Counted from the stretch's first letter, positions 20,040 to 30,593 are shown. The stretch is DNA of 64,000 bases from Actinomycetota bacterium (GCA_004297305.1 SCTR01000002.1:143440-207439), one strand, 5' to 3'. The notes: generated by a model not told the origin, from the sequence alone. Translations and numbers: made by a program.

Positions 20040-21124
20040 CCACGCTCGGCGATCTCCCGCTGCGTGACGAACTGCGGGGACGCACGCCGTACGGCGCCCC
20101 CCAACTCGACGTCGCGGTGCGCCTCAACGTCAACGAGAATCCCTATCCGCCGTCAGAAGGCCTGGTCGCCGACGTCGCCGCAGCGGTGGCCGCCGCGACA
20201 CGGGGCCTGAACCGCTACCCCGACCGCGATGCGATCGCCCTGCGCACGGACCTCGCGAGTTTCCTGGGCCGCGAGAGCGGCGTCGCAGTCCAGGCCGGTC
20301 AGTTGTGGGCGGCCAACGGCTCCAACGAGGTGATGCTGCACCTGCTGCAGGCGTTCGGCGGCCCGGGCCGGGTCGCGCTGGGCTTCACCCCGACGTACTC
20401 GATGTATCCGGACTACTGCCGGGACACGTTCACCGAGTACCGCACGGTGCCGCGCCGCGACGACTTCACCGTGGACCTCGATACGGCGCTCGCGGCGGTC
20501 GCCGAACACCGGCCGAGCGTGATCCTGCTGGCCTCGCCGAACAATCCGACCGGTACCGCGCTGCCACCCGACACGATCGTGGCGCTGCACGAGGCCAGTA
20601 GCGGGATCGTCGTGGTCGACGAGGCGTACGCCGAGTTCCGCCGTCCGGGTACGCCGAGCGCGCTGTCGTTGCTGGCCGGGCACCCGCGGCTGGTGGTGAC
20701 CAGGACGATGAGCAAGGCCTTCGCGTTGGCCGGAGCCAGGGTCGGCTACCTCGCCGCGGCAGCGGCGGTGGTGGACGCGGTGCAGCTGGTCCGATTGCCC
20801 TACCACCTGTCGGCGGTGACCCAGGCCGTCGCCCGCACGGCGCTCGCCCACGCCGACGAGTTGCTCGCGCAGGTCGCCGCCCTCCGTACCGGTCGCGACG
20901 ATCTCGTGGAGTGGTTGCGCGGCAAGGGGTACGAGGTTGCCGACTCGGACGCGAACTTCGTGTTGTTCGGGCCGTTCGCCGATCGGCACGCGGTGTGGCA
21001 GGGGTTGCTGGACCGCGGCGTGCTGGTCCGCGAGACCGGCCCGGCGGACCGGTTGCGGGTCACGGTCGGGACGCCCGAGGAGATGGCGGCCTTCCGGGTC
21101 GCGTTGGAGGAGAGCACGCGATGA
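20036..21124 (+). CDS. hisC: Histidinol-phosphate aminotransferase
   Basis: A 362-residue PLP-dependent fold-type I aminotransferase that converts imidazole acetol phosphate plus glutamate to histidinol phosphate. Visible signs are [10 protein letters not shown] near the N terminus, [22 protein letters not shown] and the PLP lysine in [18 protein letters not shown] 20036 is chosen because it overlaps the hisD stop as GTGA and gives the expected N terminus; a longer frame from 19850 lies inside hisD. Its own stop overlaps hisB by ATGA. Confidence 0.96.
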   Translation: MTTLGDLPLRDELRGRTPYGAPQLDVAVRLNVNENPYPPSEGLVADVAAAVAAATRGLNRYPDRDAIALRTDLASFLGRESGVAVQAGQLWAANGSNEVMLHLLQAFGGPGRVALGFTPTYSMYPDYCRDTFTEYRTVPRRDDFTVDLDTALAAVAEHRPSVILLASPNNPTGTALPPDTIVALHEASSGIVVVDEAYAEFRRPGTPSALSLLAGHPRLVVTRTMSKAFALAGARVGYLAAAAAVVDAVQLVRLPYHLSAVTQAVARTALAHADELLAQVAALRTGRDDLVEWLRGKGYEVADSDANFVLFGPFADRHAVWQGLLDRGVLVRETGPADRLRVTVGTPEEMAAFRVALEESTR

Positions 21125-21708
21125 GTCGCACGGCCACGGTGCACCGCACCACCAAGGAGAGCGACGTCCTGGTCGAACTGGACCTCGACGGGACCGGCAC
21201 GGCCGACGTCGCCACCGGGGTGCCGTTCTACGACCACATGCTGGCCCAGCTGGGCAAGCACGGCGGCTTCGACCTGACGGTCCGGACCACCGGCGACCTC
21301 GAGATCGATGCTCACCACACCGTCGAGGACACCTCGCTCGCCTTCGGCGCCGCGCTGCGGGAAGCGTTGGGGGACAAGGTCGGTATCCGCCGGTTCGGTG
21401 ACGCCCTGGTCCCGCTCGACGAGGCTCTCACGCAGGCCGCGGTGGACCTGTCCGGCCGGCCGTATGTGGTGCATACCGAGCCGGAACTGGTGGAACTCAT
21501 CGGGTCCTACGACACCACGCTCACCCGCCATGTCTGGGAGTCCATCAGCGCGTCGGCGCAGATCGCGCTGCACGTGCGAGTGATCTCCGGCCGCAACGCC
21601 CACCACATCGTGGAGTCCCAGTTCAAGGCGGTGGCCCGGGCGATGCGTGACGCGGTCGCGCTGGACGCGCGCGTCGTGGGCGTGCCGTCGACCAAGGGCG
21701 CGCTGTAG
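21121..21708 (+). CDS. hisB: Imidazoleglycerol-phosphate dehydratase
   Basis: A 195-residue monofunctional HisB that dehydrates imidazole glycerol phosphate to imidazole acetol phosphate, with Mn-binding His/Glu clusters. [31 protein letters not shown] and [19 protein letters not shown] are the three family signatures. It lacks the N-terminal histidinol-phosphatase domain of enterobacterial HisB, as expected in actinobacteria; the separate phosphatase is not in the window. ATG 21121 overlaps the hisC stop. Confidence 0.97.
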   Translation: MSRTATVHRTTKESDVLVELDLDGTGTADVATGVPFYDHMLAQLGKHGGFDLTVRTTGDLEIDAHHTVEDTSLAFGAALREALGDKVGIRRFGDALVPLDEALTQAAVDLSGRPYVVHTEPELVELIGSYDTTLTRHVWESISASAQIALHVRVISGRNAHHIVESQFKAVARAMRDAVALDARVVGVPSTKGAL

Positions 21709-21710
21709 CG

Positions 21711-21863
21711 GTGCCCGCGGTCCTGCTGCTGGCCCTCACGGCCTTCCTGGCCGGTGGGGTGTACAGCCTGGCTCGCCAGGGTCACCGTGGCGGCGCCGCC
21801 GTCGTCGGCGTCATGGCCGCCCTCAGCCTGCTCGGCGCCGGACTCTGGGCGTGGCAACCGTGA
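21711..21863 (+). CDS. 50-residue predicted membrane peptide inside the his operon
   Basis: A short frame from GTG 21711 to TGA 21863 fills the space between hisB and hisH. It starts 2 bases after the hisB stop and its own stop overlaps hisH as GTGA (21860-21863). The peptide has two hydrophobic helices, [19 protein letters not shown] at residues 3-21 and [20 protein letters not shown] at 29-48, joined by RQGHRGG. The position, tight coupling and double-helix design support a real gene, and actinobacterial his operons often hold a small membrane protein here (from memory). It is too short for ordinary gene finders. Role unknown. Confidence 0.65.
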   Translation: MPAVLLLALTAFLAGGVYSLARQGHRGGAAVVGVMAALSLLGAGLWAWQP

Positions 21864-22513
21864 GCCGACCCCAGGTGGTCGTCCTCGACTACGGCTCGGG
21901 CAACCTGCGGTCCGCGCAGCGGGCGCTGGAACGCGCCGGTGCGCAGGTCAGCGTGACCGCCGACTTCGACGCGGCGATGGCCGCGGACGGCCTCGTAGTG
22001 CCGGGGGTCGGGGCGTACGAGGCGTGCATCCGCGGCATCCGGGCGGTTCGAGGCGACCAGGTGGTGGGTCGCCGGCTCGCCGGCGGCCGGCCGGTACTCG
22101 GGATCTGCGTCGGGATGCAGGTGTTGTTCGAACTCGGGGTGGAGCACGGCGTCCGGACCGAGGGACTCGGGGAGTGGCCCGGAGTCGTGGAACGACTGCA
22201 CGCCCAGGTGTTGCCCCACATGGGGTGGAACACCGTGGAGGTGGCCGAGGGTTCGCAACTGTTCGCCGGCGTCGCGGCCGAGCGGTTCTATTTCGTGCAC
22301 TCCTACGGCGTCCTGCGGTGGACCTTGGGCGATTCGGCTCCCGCCCTGTCGCCGGCCCGGGTGAGCTGGTCGCGGCACGACGAGCCGTTCGTCGCCGCGG
22401 TCGAGAACGGGCCGCTGTGGGCCACCCAGTTCCATCCCGAGAAGAGCGGTGACGCGGGAGCGGCCGTCCTGCGCAACTGGCTGGCAACCGTGCCGTCGGG
22501 CCCGGCTCGATAG
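21860..22513 (+). CDS. hisH: Imidazole glycerol phosphate synthase, glutaminase subunit
   Basis: A 217-residue class I glutamine amidotransferase that supplies ammonia to HisF. The catalytic cysteine is in [12 protein letters not shown] and the His/Glu pair in [13 protein letters not shown]-terminal [17 protein letters not shown] is typical, as is the P-loop-like [14 protein letters not shown] 21860 overlaps the small peptide gene; GTG 21851 is an in-frame alternative adding three residues. The stop TAG (22511-22513) is also the first part of the proposed -10 for hisA. Confidence 0.96.
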   Translation: MSRPQVVVLDYGSGNLRSAQRALERAGAQVSVTADFDAAMAADGLVVPGVGAYEACIRGIRAVRGDQVVGRRLAGGRPVLGICVGMQVLFELGVEHGVRTEGLGEWPGVVERLHAQVLPHMGWNTVEVAEGSQLFAGVAAERFYFVHSYGVLRWTLGDSAPALSPARVSWSRHDEPFVAAVENGPLWATQFHPEKSGDAGAAVLRNWLATVPSGPAR

Positions 22514-22524
22514 GGTCGCCGACC
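22511..22524 (+). promoter_or_regulatory. -10 element giving a leaderless hisA transcript
   Basis: TAGGGT (22511-22516) includes the hisH stop codon and ends 8 bases before ATG 22525. No ribosome site precedes hisA, so an internal promoter is plausible. Confidence 0.42.
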
Positions 22525-23268
22525 ATGGCCGACGTCCTGCAGTTGTTGCCCGCTGTCGATGTTGCCGATGGCACCGCCGTCCGGCTGGTGCAGGGCGAGG
22601 CCGGGTCGGAGACGTCGTACGGCGACCCCTGGCAGGCGGCCCTGGCCTGGCAGGAGGCCGGCGCCGAATGGATCCACCTGGTCGACCTCGACGCGGCGTT
22701 CGGGCGCGGCAGCAACCGTGCGCTGCTGGCGTCGGTGGTCGGCCGGCTGGACGTGGCCGTGGAGTTGTCCGGCGGCATCCGCGACGACGAGTCCCTTCGG
22801 TCCGCGCTGGCCACCGGATGCCGGCGGGTCAACATCGGCACCGCGGCGCTGGAGAACCCGCAGTGGTGCGCGGCGGCCATCGCCGAGTTCGGCGACCGGA
22901 TCGCGGTGGGCCTCGACGTGCGGGGTACGACGCTGGCGGCGCGTGGCTGGACCCAGCAGGGCGGCGAGCTGTTCGACACCCTGGCCCGCCTCGATCGCGA
23001 CGGTTGCGCCCGGTACGTCGTGACCGACGTGACCAAGGACGGCACGCTGGCCGGCCCCAACCTCGACCTGCTCCGCCAGGTGTGCGCGGCCACCGATCGA
23101 CCGGTCGTCGCCAGCGGGGGAGTCTCCTCGTTGGCCGACCTGTCGGCCCTGGCCGGGCTGGTCGACCTCGGGGTGGAGGGGTGCATCGTCGGGAAGGCGT
23201 TGTATGCCAAGGCTTTCACATTGCAGGAGGCGCTCGCCGAGGTCGCCGGAGCGGCGTCGGTCCGGTGA
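22525..23268 (+). CDS. hisA: Bifunctional HisA/TrpF isomerase (PriA type)
   Basis: A 247-residue (beta/alpha)8 barrel that isomerises ProFAR in histidine synthesis and, in actinobacteria, also phosphoribosylanthranilate in tryptophan synthesis. The two catalytic aspartates are in [10 protein letters not shown] and [14 protein letters not shown]. The stretch [14 protein letters not shown] carries the Arg/Trp pair typical of PriA (mycobacterial RGWTRDGG) and not of plain HisA. No trpF occurs in the window although trpE, C, B and A do, which fits the dual role. It overlaps hisF by GTGA. Confidence 0.93.
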   Translation: MADVLQLLPAVDVADGTAVRLVQGEAGSETSYGDPWQAALAWQEAGAEWIHLVDLDAAFGRGSNRALLASVVGRLDVAVELSGGIRDDESLRSALATGCRRVNIGTAALENPQWCAAAIAEFGDRIAVGLDVRGTTLAARGWTQQGGELFDTLARLDRDGCARYVVTDVTKDGTLAGPNLDLLRQVCAATDRPVVASGGVSSLADLSALAGLVDLGVEGCIVGKALYAKAFTLQEALAEVAGAASVR

Positions 23269-24035
23269 CCGTCGCGGTCCGGGTCATCCCGTGTCTCGAC
23301 GTCGACGCCGGTCGAGTCGTCAAGGGCGTCAACTTCGTCGCGCTGCGGGACGCCGGCGATCCGGTGGAACTGGCCAAGGCGTACGACGCGGCCGGTGCCG
23401 ACGAGTTGGTGTTCCTCGACATCACCGCGTCCAGCGGTGGCCGGCAGACCACGTACGACGTGGTGTCCCGCACCGCCGAGCAGGTGTTCATCCCGCTGAC
23501 CGTGGGCGGCGGCGTGCGCACCGTCGACGATTTCGACCGACTGCTGCGGGCCGGCGCGGACAAGGTGGGAGTCAACACGGCCGCGTTGCAACGGCCGCAG
23601 TTGCTCACCGACGCGGCAGCGCGATTCGGCGCGCAGTGCGTGGTGCTGTCGATCGACGCCCGCCGCTGCGGGCCGCAGCACGTGACCGGCAGCGGTTTCG
23701 AGGTGACCACCCACGGCGGGCGGCGCGGCACCGGGGTGGACGCGGTGGACTGGGCGCGACGCGCCGCCCAACTCGGTGCCGGCGAGATCCTGCTGAACTC
23801 GATGGACGCCGACGGCACCCGGGACGGTTTCGACCTCCCCCTCATCGAGGCGGTGCGGGCCGTCGTGGACGTCCCGGTCATCGCCAGCGGGGGTGCCGGC
23901 GCCGTCGGCGACTTCCTGCCCGCGGTGCGAGCCGGCGCTGACGCGGTGCTGGCCGCGAGCGTCTTCCACTTCGGCGAACTCACGCTGGCGCAGGTGAAGG
24001 CGGCGCTGCGGTCGGGCGGCGTCGAGGTCCGCTGA
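23265..24035 (+). CDS. hisF: Imidazole glycerol phosphate synthase, cyclase subunit
   Basis: A 256-residue (beta/alpha)8 barrel that joins PRFAR with ammonia from HisH to give imidazole glycerol phosphate and [24 protein letters not shown] holds the first catalytic Asp, and [19 protein letters not shown] the second. [15 protein letters not shown] and [13 protein letters not shown] are phosphate-binding loops. GTG 23265 overlaps the hisA stop; the longer frame from 22449 is inside hisA. It is the last gene of the his operon. Confidence 0.96.
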   Translation: MTVAVRVIPCLDVDAGRVVKGVNFVALRDAGDPVELAKAYDAAGADELVFLDITASSGGRQTTYDVVSRTAEQVFIPLTVGGGVRTVDDFDRLLRAGADKVGVNTAALQRPQLLTDAAARFGAQCVVLSIDARRCGPQHVTGSGFEVTTHGGRRGTGVDAVDWARRAAQLGAGEILLNSMDADGTRDGFDLPLIEAVRAVVDVPVIASGGAGAVGDFLPAVRAGADAVLAASVFHFGELTLAQVKAALRSGGVEVR

Positions 24036-24060
24036 GGCAGACCGGTCCGGTGAAGCGTCG

Positions 24061-24705
24061 TCAGTCCGGCGCGTCGGCGTACCGCCACGACCGGAATGCC
24101 GCAACCGCGTCGGGTTCGCCCAACACCTCGGCCTGGTTGCGGGAGCGGCCGTAGACGGCCAGCACGATCTCCGGTGAGGGGCCCCACAGCGTGACCGACG
24201 GATCACTGCCGTGGCCGCGCCGGGGCGCCCGGCCCGGATCCCGTTGCAGCCACACCCCGACCGGACAGCCGCGCAACGCCAGCCGCGCCGACCGCGTGAC
24301 GGTGTGCCACAACGCGTCTGCCTCGGCCGCGGGCAGGCTGCGGGGCGTCCAGCCGGGCTGCGCCCGGCGCACATCCTCGTGATGGACGAACATCTCCACG
24401 GTGTTGGTTGCCGCGTCGATCGGCGCCAGCCGGACCGGTGACCACCAGGGCGGCCCGGACCGGACCCGGTCGAGCAGCTGCTGCCACGGCCACGTCGCGA
24501 CGTCCTGTTGCACGCGCTGCGTCCAGCCGGCCAGGACAGGCACCACGATTCCGGGCATCGCGTCAGGCCGGGAATCGCGGATCACGGTGTGCGCGGCCAG
24601 ATCCCGGGTGCTCCAGCCCGCGCATCGCGTCGGTGCCAGCGGACCGGCCGCGGCCAGCGCGTCCGCGTAGCCACGGCGTTCCGAGCGAGCCCAGCGTGCA
24701 TCCAT
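24061..24705 (-). CDS. TIGR03085-like metal-binding / mycothiol-dependent enzyme family protein
   Basis: A 214-residue DinB/maleylpyruvate-isomerase-type protein. Motif order fits TIGR03085: [12 protein letters not shown], a [20 protein letters not shown] segment with the first His, [15 protein letters not shown] with the second pair, and a C-terminal [15 protein letters not shown]. Such proteins bind a metal and in some cases use mycothiol; the reaction is unknown. ATG 24705 is chosen from three clustered starts (also 24711 and 24717); none has a ribosome site, but CATGAT lies 7 bases before it on the reverse strand. It sits between hisF and hisI on the opposite strand, a position also seen in other actinobacteria (from memory). 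Confidence 0.82.
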   Translation of the reverse strand: MDARWARSERRGYADALAAAGPLAPTRCAGWSTRDLAAHTVIRDSRPDAMPGIVVPVLAGWTQRVQQDVATWPWQQLLDRVRSGPPWWSPVRLAPIDAATNTVEMFVHHEDVRRAQPGWTPRSLPAAEADALWHTVTRSARLALRGCPVGVWLQRDPGRAPRRGHGSDPSVTLWGPSPEIVLAVYGRSRNQAEVLGEPDAVAAFRSWRYADAPD

Positions 24706-24831
24706 GGTCACGATCATGGGCGCCGCCCGCGATCCACGCAGCACGACCGGGCGCCGCGCCGACCAACCGGACGTGGCGACGCACCGGCCGGACGGCCAGA
24801 AGTCGGTGGCGGTGGGCCGCGACGGCACCGG

Positions 24832-24843
24832 CACAATGACCGC
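24832..24843 (+). promoter_or_regulatory. Possible -10 for leaderless hisI
   Basis: CACAAT at 24832-24837 ends 6 bases before GTG 24844. It departs from TANNNT at the first base. No ribosome site is present. Confidence 0.35.
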
Positions 24844-25254
24844 GTGACCGACGTAGCCGCGACGACGGGGCAGCCCGCACTCGACCCCGCTGTCGCGGCC
24901 CGGCTCAAGCGGGACGCGAACGGCCTGGTGGTCGCCGTAGCCCAGCAGTGGGACACCGGCGAGGTACTCATGGTCGCCTGGATGAACGACGAGGCGCTGC
25001 ACCGCACCCTCACCAGCGGCCGGGCCACCTACTTCAGCCGGAGCCGGCAGCGGCTGTGGGTCAAGGGCGAGACGTCCGGTCATGTGCAGTCGGTGAAGGA
25101 GGTCCGGCTGGACTGCGACGGCGACACCGTGCTGCTCCAGGTCGATCAGGCCGGCGCCGCCTGCCACACCGGTGACCGCACCTGTTTCGACGCCGACGTG
25201 CTGCTGCGCGGGGCGATCGACCAGCACGACCTCGCCGCCGGAGGTCCCGCGTGA
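24844..25254 (+). CDS. hisI: Phosphoribosyl-AMP cyclohydrolase
   Basis: A 136-residue metalloenzyme that opens the purine ring of PR-AMP, the third step of histidine synthesis. [36 protein letters not shown] and the metal-binding [26 protein letters not shown] segments are all present. It lacks the HisE pyrophosphohydrolase domain, as usual in actinobacteria. GTG 24844 lies at the predicted leaderless start. Its stop overlaps trpE by GTGA, physically joining the last his gene to the first trp gene. Confidence 0.96.
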   Translation: MTDVAATTGQPALDPAVAARLKRDANGLVVAVAQQWDTGEVLMVAWMNDEALHRTLTSGRATYFSRSRQRLWVKGETSGHVQSVKEVRLDCDGDTVLLQVDQAGAACHTGDRTCFDADVLLRGAIDQHDLAAGGPA

Positions 25255-26912
25255 GCGTCCTCGGGGCCGCCGCGGACAGCATCGCGGCCACGTTCACCGG
25301 CGACGCGACGCCCGACCTGCCGGCCTTCCGGGCGCTGGCCGGCCGCCGCCGGGTGATCCCGGTCGTGCGGCGACTCCTCGCCGACGGTGAAACCCCGGTG
25401 GGGCTGTACCGCAAGCTCGCCGGCGAGCGGGCCGGCACGTTCCTGCTGGAGTCCGCCGAGAACGGCCGCACCTGGTCGCGCTACTCCTTCGTCGGCGTCC
25501 GGTGCCCGGCGATGCTGACTGCGGTCGACGGGCAGGCGACCTGGATCGGTACCCCGCCGGCCGGCGTCCCGACCGGCGGCGATCCGCTGGAAGCGTTGCG
25601 GGACACGGTCTCGCTGCTGCACACCGAGCGCCTGGCGGGCCTGCCGCCGCTGACGTCGGGGATGGTCGGGCTGCTGGCGTACGACGCGGTCCGGCGTTGG
25701 GAACGTCTGCCGGACAACAACCCGGACGAACTCGCCATCCCCGAGGTGGCCCTGCTGCTGGCTGCCGACCTGGCCGTCCTCGACCACTCCGACGGCTCGG
25801 TCCTGCTGGTCGCCAACGTCATCGACGCCAACGTCAGCGATACCAACGTCAGCGGCGCCGACGGCAATGCCGACCGCAACTCCGACGGCAGCGGTACGGC
25901 GGACCCCGCGGCCGTCGACGCCGCGTGGCGGGACGCGGTCGCCCGGCTGGACCGGATGCAGCGGGATCTCGCTCAGCCCGCCGGGTCCACCGTCGCGGCC
26001 TACGACCCGGACGCCGCGGCCGACGTGACCGCGCGGACCGAGCGCGCGGCGTACCTGGCCGGCGTCGAGCGGTCCCGGGAGTACATCCGGGCCGGCGACG
26101 CCTTCCAGATCGTGCTGTCCCAACGGTTCGAGGCCCCGTGCCCGGCCAGTGCCCTGGACGTGTACCGCATCCTGCGGGTGACCAACCCGAGTCCGTACAT
26201 GTACCTGTTGCGGATCCCGGTCGCCGGTACCGCGGCCGACGGTGGCGTGCCGGCGCAGGTGGGTTTCGACGTCGTCGGGTCCTCGCCCGAAGCGCTGGTC
26301 ACGGTCACCGACGGCCAGGCGGTGATGCATCCGATCGCCGGGAGCCGGCCGCGCGGGGCGACCGAGGCGGAGGACGCGGCGCTGGCCGACCAGTTGCTCG
26401 CCGACGCCAAGGAACTCGCCGAGCACCTGATGCTGGTCGACCTGGGCCGCAACGACTTGGGCCGGGTCTGTGCCGCCGGATCGGTGGAGGTCGCGGCGTT
26501 CATGGAGATCGAGCGGTACTCCCACATCATGCACATCGTCTCGACGGTGGTCGGCCGGCTCGCGCCGGGCCGCACGGCGTACGACGCCCTGGCCGCAACC
26601 TTCCCGGCCGGCACGCTGTCCGGCGCACCCAAGGTGCGCGCCATGCAGATCATCGACGAGCTCGAACCGGCGCGGCGCGGACTGTACGGCGGGGTCGTCG
26701 GGTACCTCGACTTCGCCGGCGACCTCGACACCGCCATCGCGATCCGGACCGCGGTGATCCGCGACGGCGTCGCCTACGTGCAGGCAGGCGCCGGCATCGT
26801 CGCGGACTCCGACCCGGCCACCGAGGACCAGGAGTGCCGCGCCAAGGCCGCTGCCGTGCTGCGCGCGGTGGCGGTCGCCGCGACGCTTCGCTCGCCCGGC
26901 GGTGGCGGGTGA
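25251..26912 (+). CDS. trpE: Anthranilate synthase component I
   Basis: A 553-residue chorismate-utilising enzyme that makes anthranilate with ammonia from TrpG. Near the N terminus, [19 protein letters not shown] carries the LLES tryptophan feedback site. The catalytic half shows [60 protein letters not shown] and [16 protein letters not shown] low-complexity Asn/Asp/Gly stretch lies near residue 190-215. TrpG is not in the window. GTG 25251 overlaps hisI and follows GGAGG. The next gene overlaps by GTGA. Confidence 0.96.
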   Translation: MSVLGAAADSIAATFTGDATPDLPAFRALAGRRRVIPVVRRLLADGETPVGLYRKLAGERAGTFLLESAENGRTWSRYSFVGVRCPAMLTAVDGQATWIGTPPAGVPTGGDPLEALRDTVSLLHTERLAGLPPLTSGMVGLLAYDAVRRWERLPDNNPDELAIPEVALLLAADLAVLDHSDGSVLLVANVIDANVSDTNVSGADGNADRNSDGSGTADPAAVDAAWRDAVARLDRMQRDLAQPAGSTVAAYDPDAAADVTARTERAAYLAGVERSREYIRAGDAFQIVLSQRFEAPCPASALDVYRILRVTNPSPYMYLLRIPVAGTAADGGVPAQVGFDVVGSSPEALVTVTDGQAVMHPIAGSRPRGATEAEDAALADQLLADAKELAEHLMLVDLGRNDLGRVCAAGSVEVAAFMEIERYSHIMHIVSTVVGRLAPGRTAYDALAATFPAGTLSGAPKVRAMQIIDELEPARRGLYGGVVGYLDFAGDLDTAIAIRTAVIRDGVAYVQAGAGIVADSDPATEDQECRAKAAAVLRAVAVAATLRSPGGGG

Positions 26913-27511
26913 CCGGTCGACGCGGCTACCTGCTCGCGTTGGGAGGGCTGCTGGCCGGTGGCGCACTCACCCTGCTGGCCCTCGGCCGGCCCTGGCTGTT
27001 CGTCCAGTTGCGGCTGGGCCCGTCGGCTCCGGTGACGACGGCGACGTACGCCGGCAGCGCGCTGCACCCGTGGGGCGCCGCGCTCGGGGTGGCCGCCCTC
27101 GCGGTGGCGCTGGCCGTCGTGGCCACCCGCGGCTTCGCGCGGCGACTGCTGGGCCTGCTCGTGGTGGCCGGGGCGATCCCGCTGCTGGTCCTGGCCGTCA
27201 CCACCGGCCGGTCCGGTCCGGATGTCGCGGTGCTGACCCGCGACTACGGCCCGGTCACAGTGGTTTCCGACGGCGCCCCGGCGACGGCGGTGGGAGCCAC
27301 GGCCGTGGTGAGCGGAAGTGCGTGGTGGGTGCTGCTGCTCGTGGCGGCGGGACTGCTGGCGGTCGCCGGGGCGGTCACCTGCTGGTGCGGTCCGCAGTGG
27401 CCGGTGATGAGCCGCCGCTACGAGCGCCGCGGCGCCGCCGCTCCGGCCGACACCACCACGCCGCAGGGCCAGTGGGACGCGCTGGACCGCGGCGAAGATC
27501 CGACCCGGTGA
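26909..27511 (+). CDS. Trp-operon-associated membrane protein (TIGR02234-like)
   Basis: A 200-residue protein with four hydrophobic segments, starting with LLALGGLLAGGALTLLALG; a periplasmic-type loop with PWLFVQLRLG follows the first. The C-terminal 35 residues are hydrophilic and end in QGQWDALDRGEDPTR, the WDALdrGeDPT motif I associate with actinobacterial TIGR02234 proteins next to trpE. Function unknown. GTG 26909 overlaps the trpE stop, so it is cotranslated. It is followed by the two-component system where the usual order would lead on to trpC. Confidence 0.85.
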   Translation: MTGRRGYLLALGGLLAGGALTLLALGRPWLFVQLRLGPSAPVTTATYAGSALHPWGAALGVAALAVALAVVATRGFARRLLGLLVVAGAIPLLVLAVTTGRSGPDVAVLTRDYGPVTVVSDGAPATAVGATAVVSGSAWWVLLLVAAGLLAVAGAVTCWCGPQWPVMSRRYERRGAAAPADTTTPQGQWDALDRGEDPTR

Positions 27512-27556
27512 TGTCGGAGACGACCGGCGTGGCCGGCGTCTGACACGCTGAGCCGC

Positions 27557-28309
27557 GTGCCAGCCACTGACGTCCGCGGCCTGGTCCTCGTCGTGGAAGA
27601 CGAGCGGCCCATCGCCGACCTGATCCGCATGTACCTGACCCGCGAGGGTTTCGGGGTGCACGTCGAGCACGACGGCCGCGGCGGCCTGGCCGCTGCCCGT
27701 TCGCTGCACCCCGTGGTGATCGTCCTGGACGTCGGCCTCCCCGAGCTGGACGGGACCGAGGTCTGCCGACGACTGCGGGCCGACGGGGACTGGACGCCGG
27801 TGATCTTCTGCACCGCGCGCGACGACGAAGTCGACCGGGTGCTGGGTCTGGAGCTGGGCGGCGACGACTACGTCACCAAGCCGTTCAGCCCGCGCGAACT
27901 GGTCGCCCGGGTCAAGGCCGTGGTCCGCCGGGTGACCCGGCCGGAGGAGGGCGGCGCGGTCATGACGGTGGGCCGGGTGACCCTCGACCGTGGCCGGCAT
28001 CGCGTGGTGGTCGACGACACCCGCGAAATCACGCTGACCGCAACGGAATTCGACCTCCTCGCCCACCTGATGGCGCGTCCCGGCCGGGTGCTCAGCCGCG
28101 AGCAGCTGCTGTCGGAGGTATGGGGCTACTCCTCGGTCGTCGGGACGCGCACCGTCGACGTCCACGTCGCGCAGGTACGCGGGAAGCTCGGCGAGGCCAG
28201 CCCGATCCGCACAGTGCGCGGCGTGGGGTACGCCGCGGACGCCGTCGTCGACGGTGCGTCGATGGCCGGGTCGACGTCGGGCTCGCCGGACGACGAGCCG
28301 TGGCCCTGA
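27557..28309 (+). CDS. OmpR/PhoB-family response regulator
   Basis: A 250-residue regulator. The receiver domain has acidic residues in VVEDERPIAD, phospho-acceptor Asp58 in IVLDVGLPELDG and conserved Lys108 in DDYVTKPFSPREL. The winged-helix DNA-binding domain runs from about 135 to 232 (LTATEFDLLAHLMARPGRVLSREQLL, TRTVDVHVAQVRGKLG, RTVRGVGYA). CACGCT lies 7 bases before GTG 27557, a weak hint of a leaderless start. It overlaps the kinase gene by 10 bases. It sits between the Trp membrane protein and trpC, an unusual place that suggests either control of amino-acid or envelope functions or a chance insertion. Signal unknown. Confidence 0.93.
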   Translation: MPATDVRGLVLVVEDERPIADLIRMYLTREGFGVHVEHDGRGGLAAARSLHPVVIVLDVGLPELDGTEVCRRLRADGDWTPVIFCTARDDEVDRVLGLELGGDDYVTKPFSPRELVARVKAVVRRVTRPEEGGAVMTVGRVTLDRGRHRVVVDDTREITLTATEFDLLAHLMARPGRVLSREQLLSEVWGYSSVVGTRTVDVHVAQVRGKLGEASPIRTVRGVGYAADAVVDGASMAGSTSGSPDDEPWP

Positions 28310-29757
28310 CGTCGGGACCGGATCCGGCCAGCCGACCGTCCGGGGCGGACAGCTCGCGGCCGGGACGCCGGCGGGCGAGCCTGACGTCGCGCACCGTCGT
28401 GGCCATGGCCGTCGTCGCCGCTGTCGCGGTCGTCGTGGCCGGGCTGGTGTCGATCCCGTTGGTCCGCAACGCTGCGGTGGCCCAGGCGCGCAGCACCCTG
28501 GGCGACCTGGCCGACCTCGTCGCGGCGACCTTGGACGGCCCCCGGCCGCCGGACACGTTGGATCCTCGGCTGCGGCAACTGCTGGCCGCCCAGTCCGTCA
28601 GCGAGGCGTACGTCGTCGGGCCCGGGCTCGGCCGGCCGGAGGTCGTCAGCCCGCTGGTGGCGGCCCAACTCGCGGCAGGGCTGGACGTGTCCACGACGGC
28701 CGCCACCGACCAGGGCGAGGTCTTCCTCGAAGGCCGGCCGCTGGGGGCGGGCCTCAGCGTCGTGTTGGTGCAGCCGGCGTCGATCGCCTCGCAACCGGCC
28801 GACGACGCGGTACGACGATTGGCCGTGGCCCTGGTGATCGGGCTGGCGATCGCCGTGGTGATCGGAGTGTTGGCGGCCCGCCGCCTCACCCGGCCACTGC
28901 GGTCGGCGGCCGATGCGGCCAACCGGATGTCGGCAGGGGAGCGGGACGTCCAACTGGTTCCGGAGGGACCCGCGGAGGTCGCGGAGATCGCCGAGTCACT
29001 GAACCGGCTGTCGGCGGCCCTGGCGGCCAGCGAGGGGCGGCAGCGCGAGTTCCTGCTGTCCGTCTCCCACGAGTTGCGGACGCCGCTCACCGCCGTCCGC
29101 GGCTACGCCGAGGCCCTGTCGGACGGGGTCGTCGCACCGGACGACGTCACCCGGACCGGGGCGACCATGCGCGCCGAAGCCGAACGGCTGGACCGGCTGG
29201 TGGCCGATCTGCTCGACCTCGCGCGGCTGGGCGCCGCGGACTTCCGGGTCGACCCGGTCGAGCTGGACCTGGCGAGTTTCGGTGCGGACGCTGCGGAGGT
29301 CTGGCGGGTGCGGTGCGCCCGGGCCGGTATCACCTGGCACGCGGAACTGCCTGCGCCCGTGCTGGTTCGTACCGATCCGGTGCGGTTGCGGCAGATCGTG
29401 GACAACCTCGCCGAGAACGCGCTGCGGGTGACCCCGGCCGGACGGCCCGTCGTGCTGGCGTTGCGCCCGGACGGCGACGGGTGGTTCGTGGTCGAGGTGC
29501 GTGACGGCGGGCCGGGCCTCACCGCGGACGACCTCGCCGTCGCTTTCGAACCCGCCGCGTTGTACGCCCGCTACCGCGGTGTGCGGACCGTGGGCAGTGG
29601 CGTCGGCCTCGCCCTGGTCGGCAGCCTGGCGCAGCGGTTGGGTGGGCACGCCGTGGCCGGCGTCGCGCCCGAGGGCGGCGCTCGGTTCACCGTCCGGCTG
29701 CCCGGGGGCCAGGGCGGGGGGCCACTGCCTGGCGGCTACCCTCGGTCGGACCGATGA
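28300..29757 (+). CDS. Sensor histidine kinase
   Basis: A 485-residue membrane kinase paired with the preceding regulator. TM1 is near residues 32-54; an outside sensor region of about 110 residues follows; TM2 is near 172-192 ([18 protein letters not shown]). A HAMP linker leads to the HisKA domain with phospho-acceptor His257 in [20 protein letters not shown]. The ATPase domain has the N box [11 protein letters not shown] and G1 [13 protein letters not shown] 28300 is chosen because it lies inside the end of the regulator gene; the longer frame from 28120 is antisense-like Arg-rich sequence. Its stop overlaps an ATG as ATGA, but the real trpC start is probably 29784. The sensor region gives no ligand clue. 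Confidence 0.93.
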   Translation: MALTSGPDPASRPSGADSSRPGRRRASLTSRTVVAMAVVAAVAVVVAGLVSIPLVRNAAVAQARSTLGDLADLVAATLDGPRPPDTLDPRLRQLLAAQSVSEAYVVGPGLGRPEVVSPLVAAQLAAGLDVSTTAATDQGEVFLEGRPLGAGLSVVLVQPASIASQPADDAVRRLAVALVIGLAIAVVIGVLAARRLTRPLRSAADAANRMSAGERDVQLVPEGPAEVAEIAESLNRLSAALAASEGRQREFLLSVSHELRTPLTAVRGYAEALSDGVVAPDDVTRTGATMRAEAERLDRLVADLLDLARLGAADFRVDPVELDLASFGADAAEVWRVRCARAGITWHAELPAPVLVRTDPVRLRQIVDNLAENALRVTPAGRPVVLALRPDGDGWFVVEVRDGGPGLTADDLAVAFEPAALYARYRGVRTVGSGVGLALVGSLAQRLGGHAVAGVAPEGGARFTVRLPGGQGGGPLPGGYPRSDR

Positions 29758-29783
29758 CCAACGGCGTTCGAGAGGGGGACGGC

Positions 29784-30593
29784 GTGACGGTGCTCGACGA
29801 CATCGTGGCGGGAGTCCGTGCCGATCTCGAGTCACGCATGGCAACGACTCCGCTCGACCAGCTGAAGGCCCTCGCCGACCGCCGGCCGGCGGCCCGCGAC
29901 CTGCGGTCGGTGCTGTCGGCCGACGGGGTGCAGGTCATCGCCGAGGTCAAGCGGTCCAGTCCGAGCAAGGGGCAACTGGCGGCGATCGCGGACCCGGCCG
30001 CGTTGGCCTGCGACTACGAGGCCGGCGGTGCCCACGTCATCAGCGTGCTGACGGAGGAACGCCGGTTCGGCGGCAGCCTGGCCGACCTCGCGGCGGTCCG
30101 CGCCGCGGTGGATATCCCGGTGTTGCGCAAGGACTTCATCGTCGGGAGCTATCAGCTCTGGGAGGCCCGGGCGTACGGCGCCGACGTCGTGCTGCTCATC
30201 GTCGCCGCACTGCCGCAGCTGGCCCTGGTGAGCCTGATCGAGCGCGCCGCCTCGATCGGCCTGGCCACCCTCGTCGAGGTCCACGACGCCGAGGAGGTCG
30301 ACCGCGCGCTGGATGCCGGCGCGACGGTCATCGGCGTCAACGCGCGCAACCTCAAGACGCTCGAGGTGGACCGGACCACGTTCGCCCGGCTCGCGCCCCG
30401 CATTCCCGACCGCTGCCTACGGGTCGCCGAGTCCGGGGTGCGGGGGCCGCACGACCTGATCGCCTACGCCAACGCCGGAGCGGACGCGGTGTTGGTCGGG
30501 GAGAGCCTCGTCGTCGGACAGGATCCGCGAGCCGCCGTCCACGACCTGGTCACCGCCGGGGCGCACCCGGCCATCAAGCACGCCCGCGGCTGA
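29784..30593 (+). CDS. trpC: Indole-3-glycerol phosphate synthase
   Basis: A 269-residue (beta/alpha)8 barrel that closes the indole ring. [16 protein letters not shown] carries the catalytic Lys; further marks are [50 protein letters not shown] and [14 protein letters not shown] 29784 is preferred to ATG 29754 because GAGGGGG (29772-29778) precedes it and the protein then opens with [15 protein letters not shown], as in relatives. No trpD or trpF is linked; the HisA/PriA upstream can supply TrpF activity. Confidence 0.95.
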   Translation: MTVLDDIVAGVRADLESRMATTPLDQLKALADRRPAARDLRSVLSADGVQVIAEVKRSSPSKGQLAAIADPAALACDYEAGGAHVISVLTEERRFGGSLADLAAVRAAVDIPVLRKDFIVGSYQLWEARAYGADVVLLIVAALPQLALVSLIERAASIGLATLVEVHDAEEVDRALDAGATVIGVNARNLKTLEVDRTTFARLAPRIPDRCLRVAESGVRGPHDLIAYANAGADAVLVGESLVVGQDPRAAVHDLVTAGAHPAIKHARG

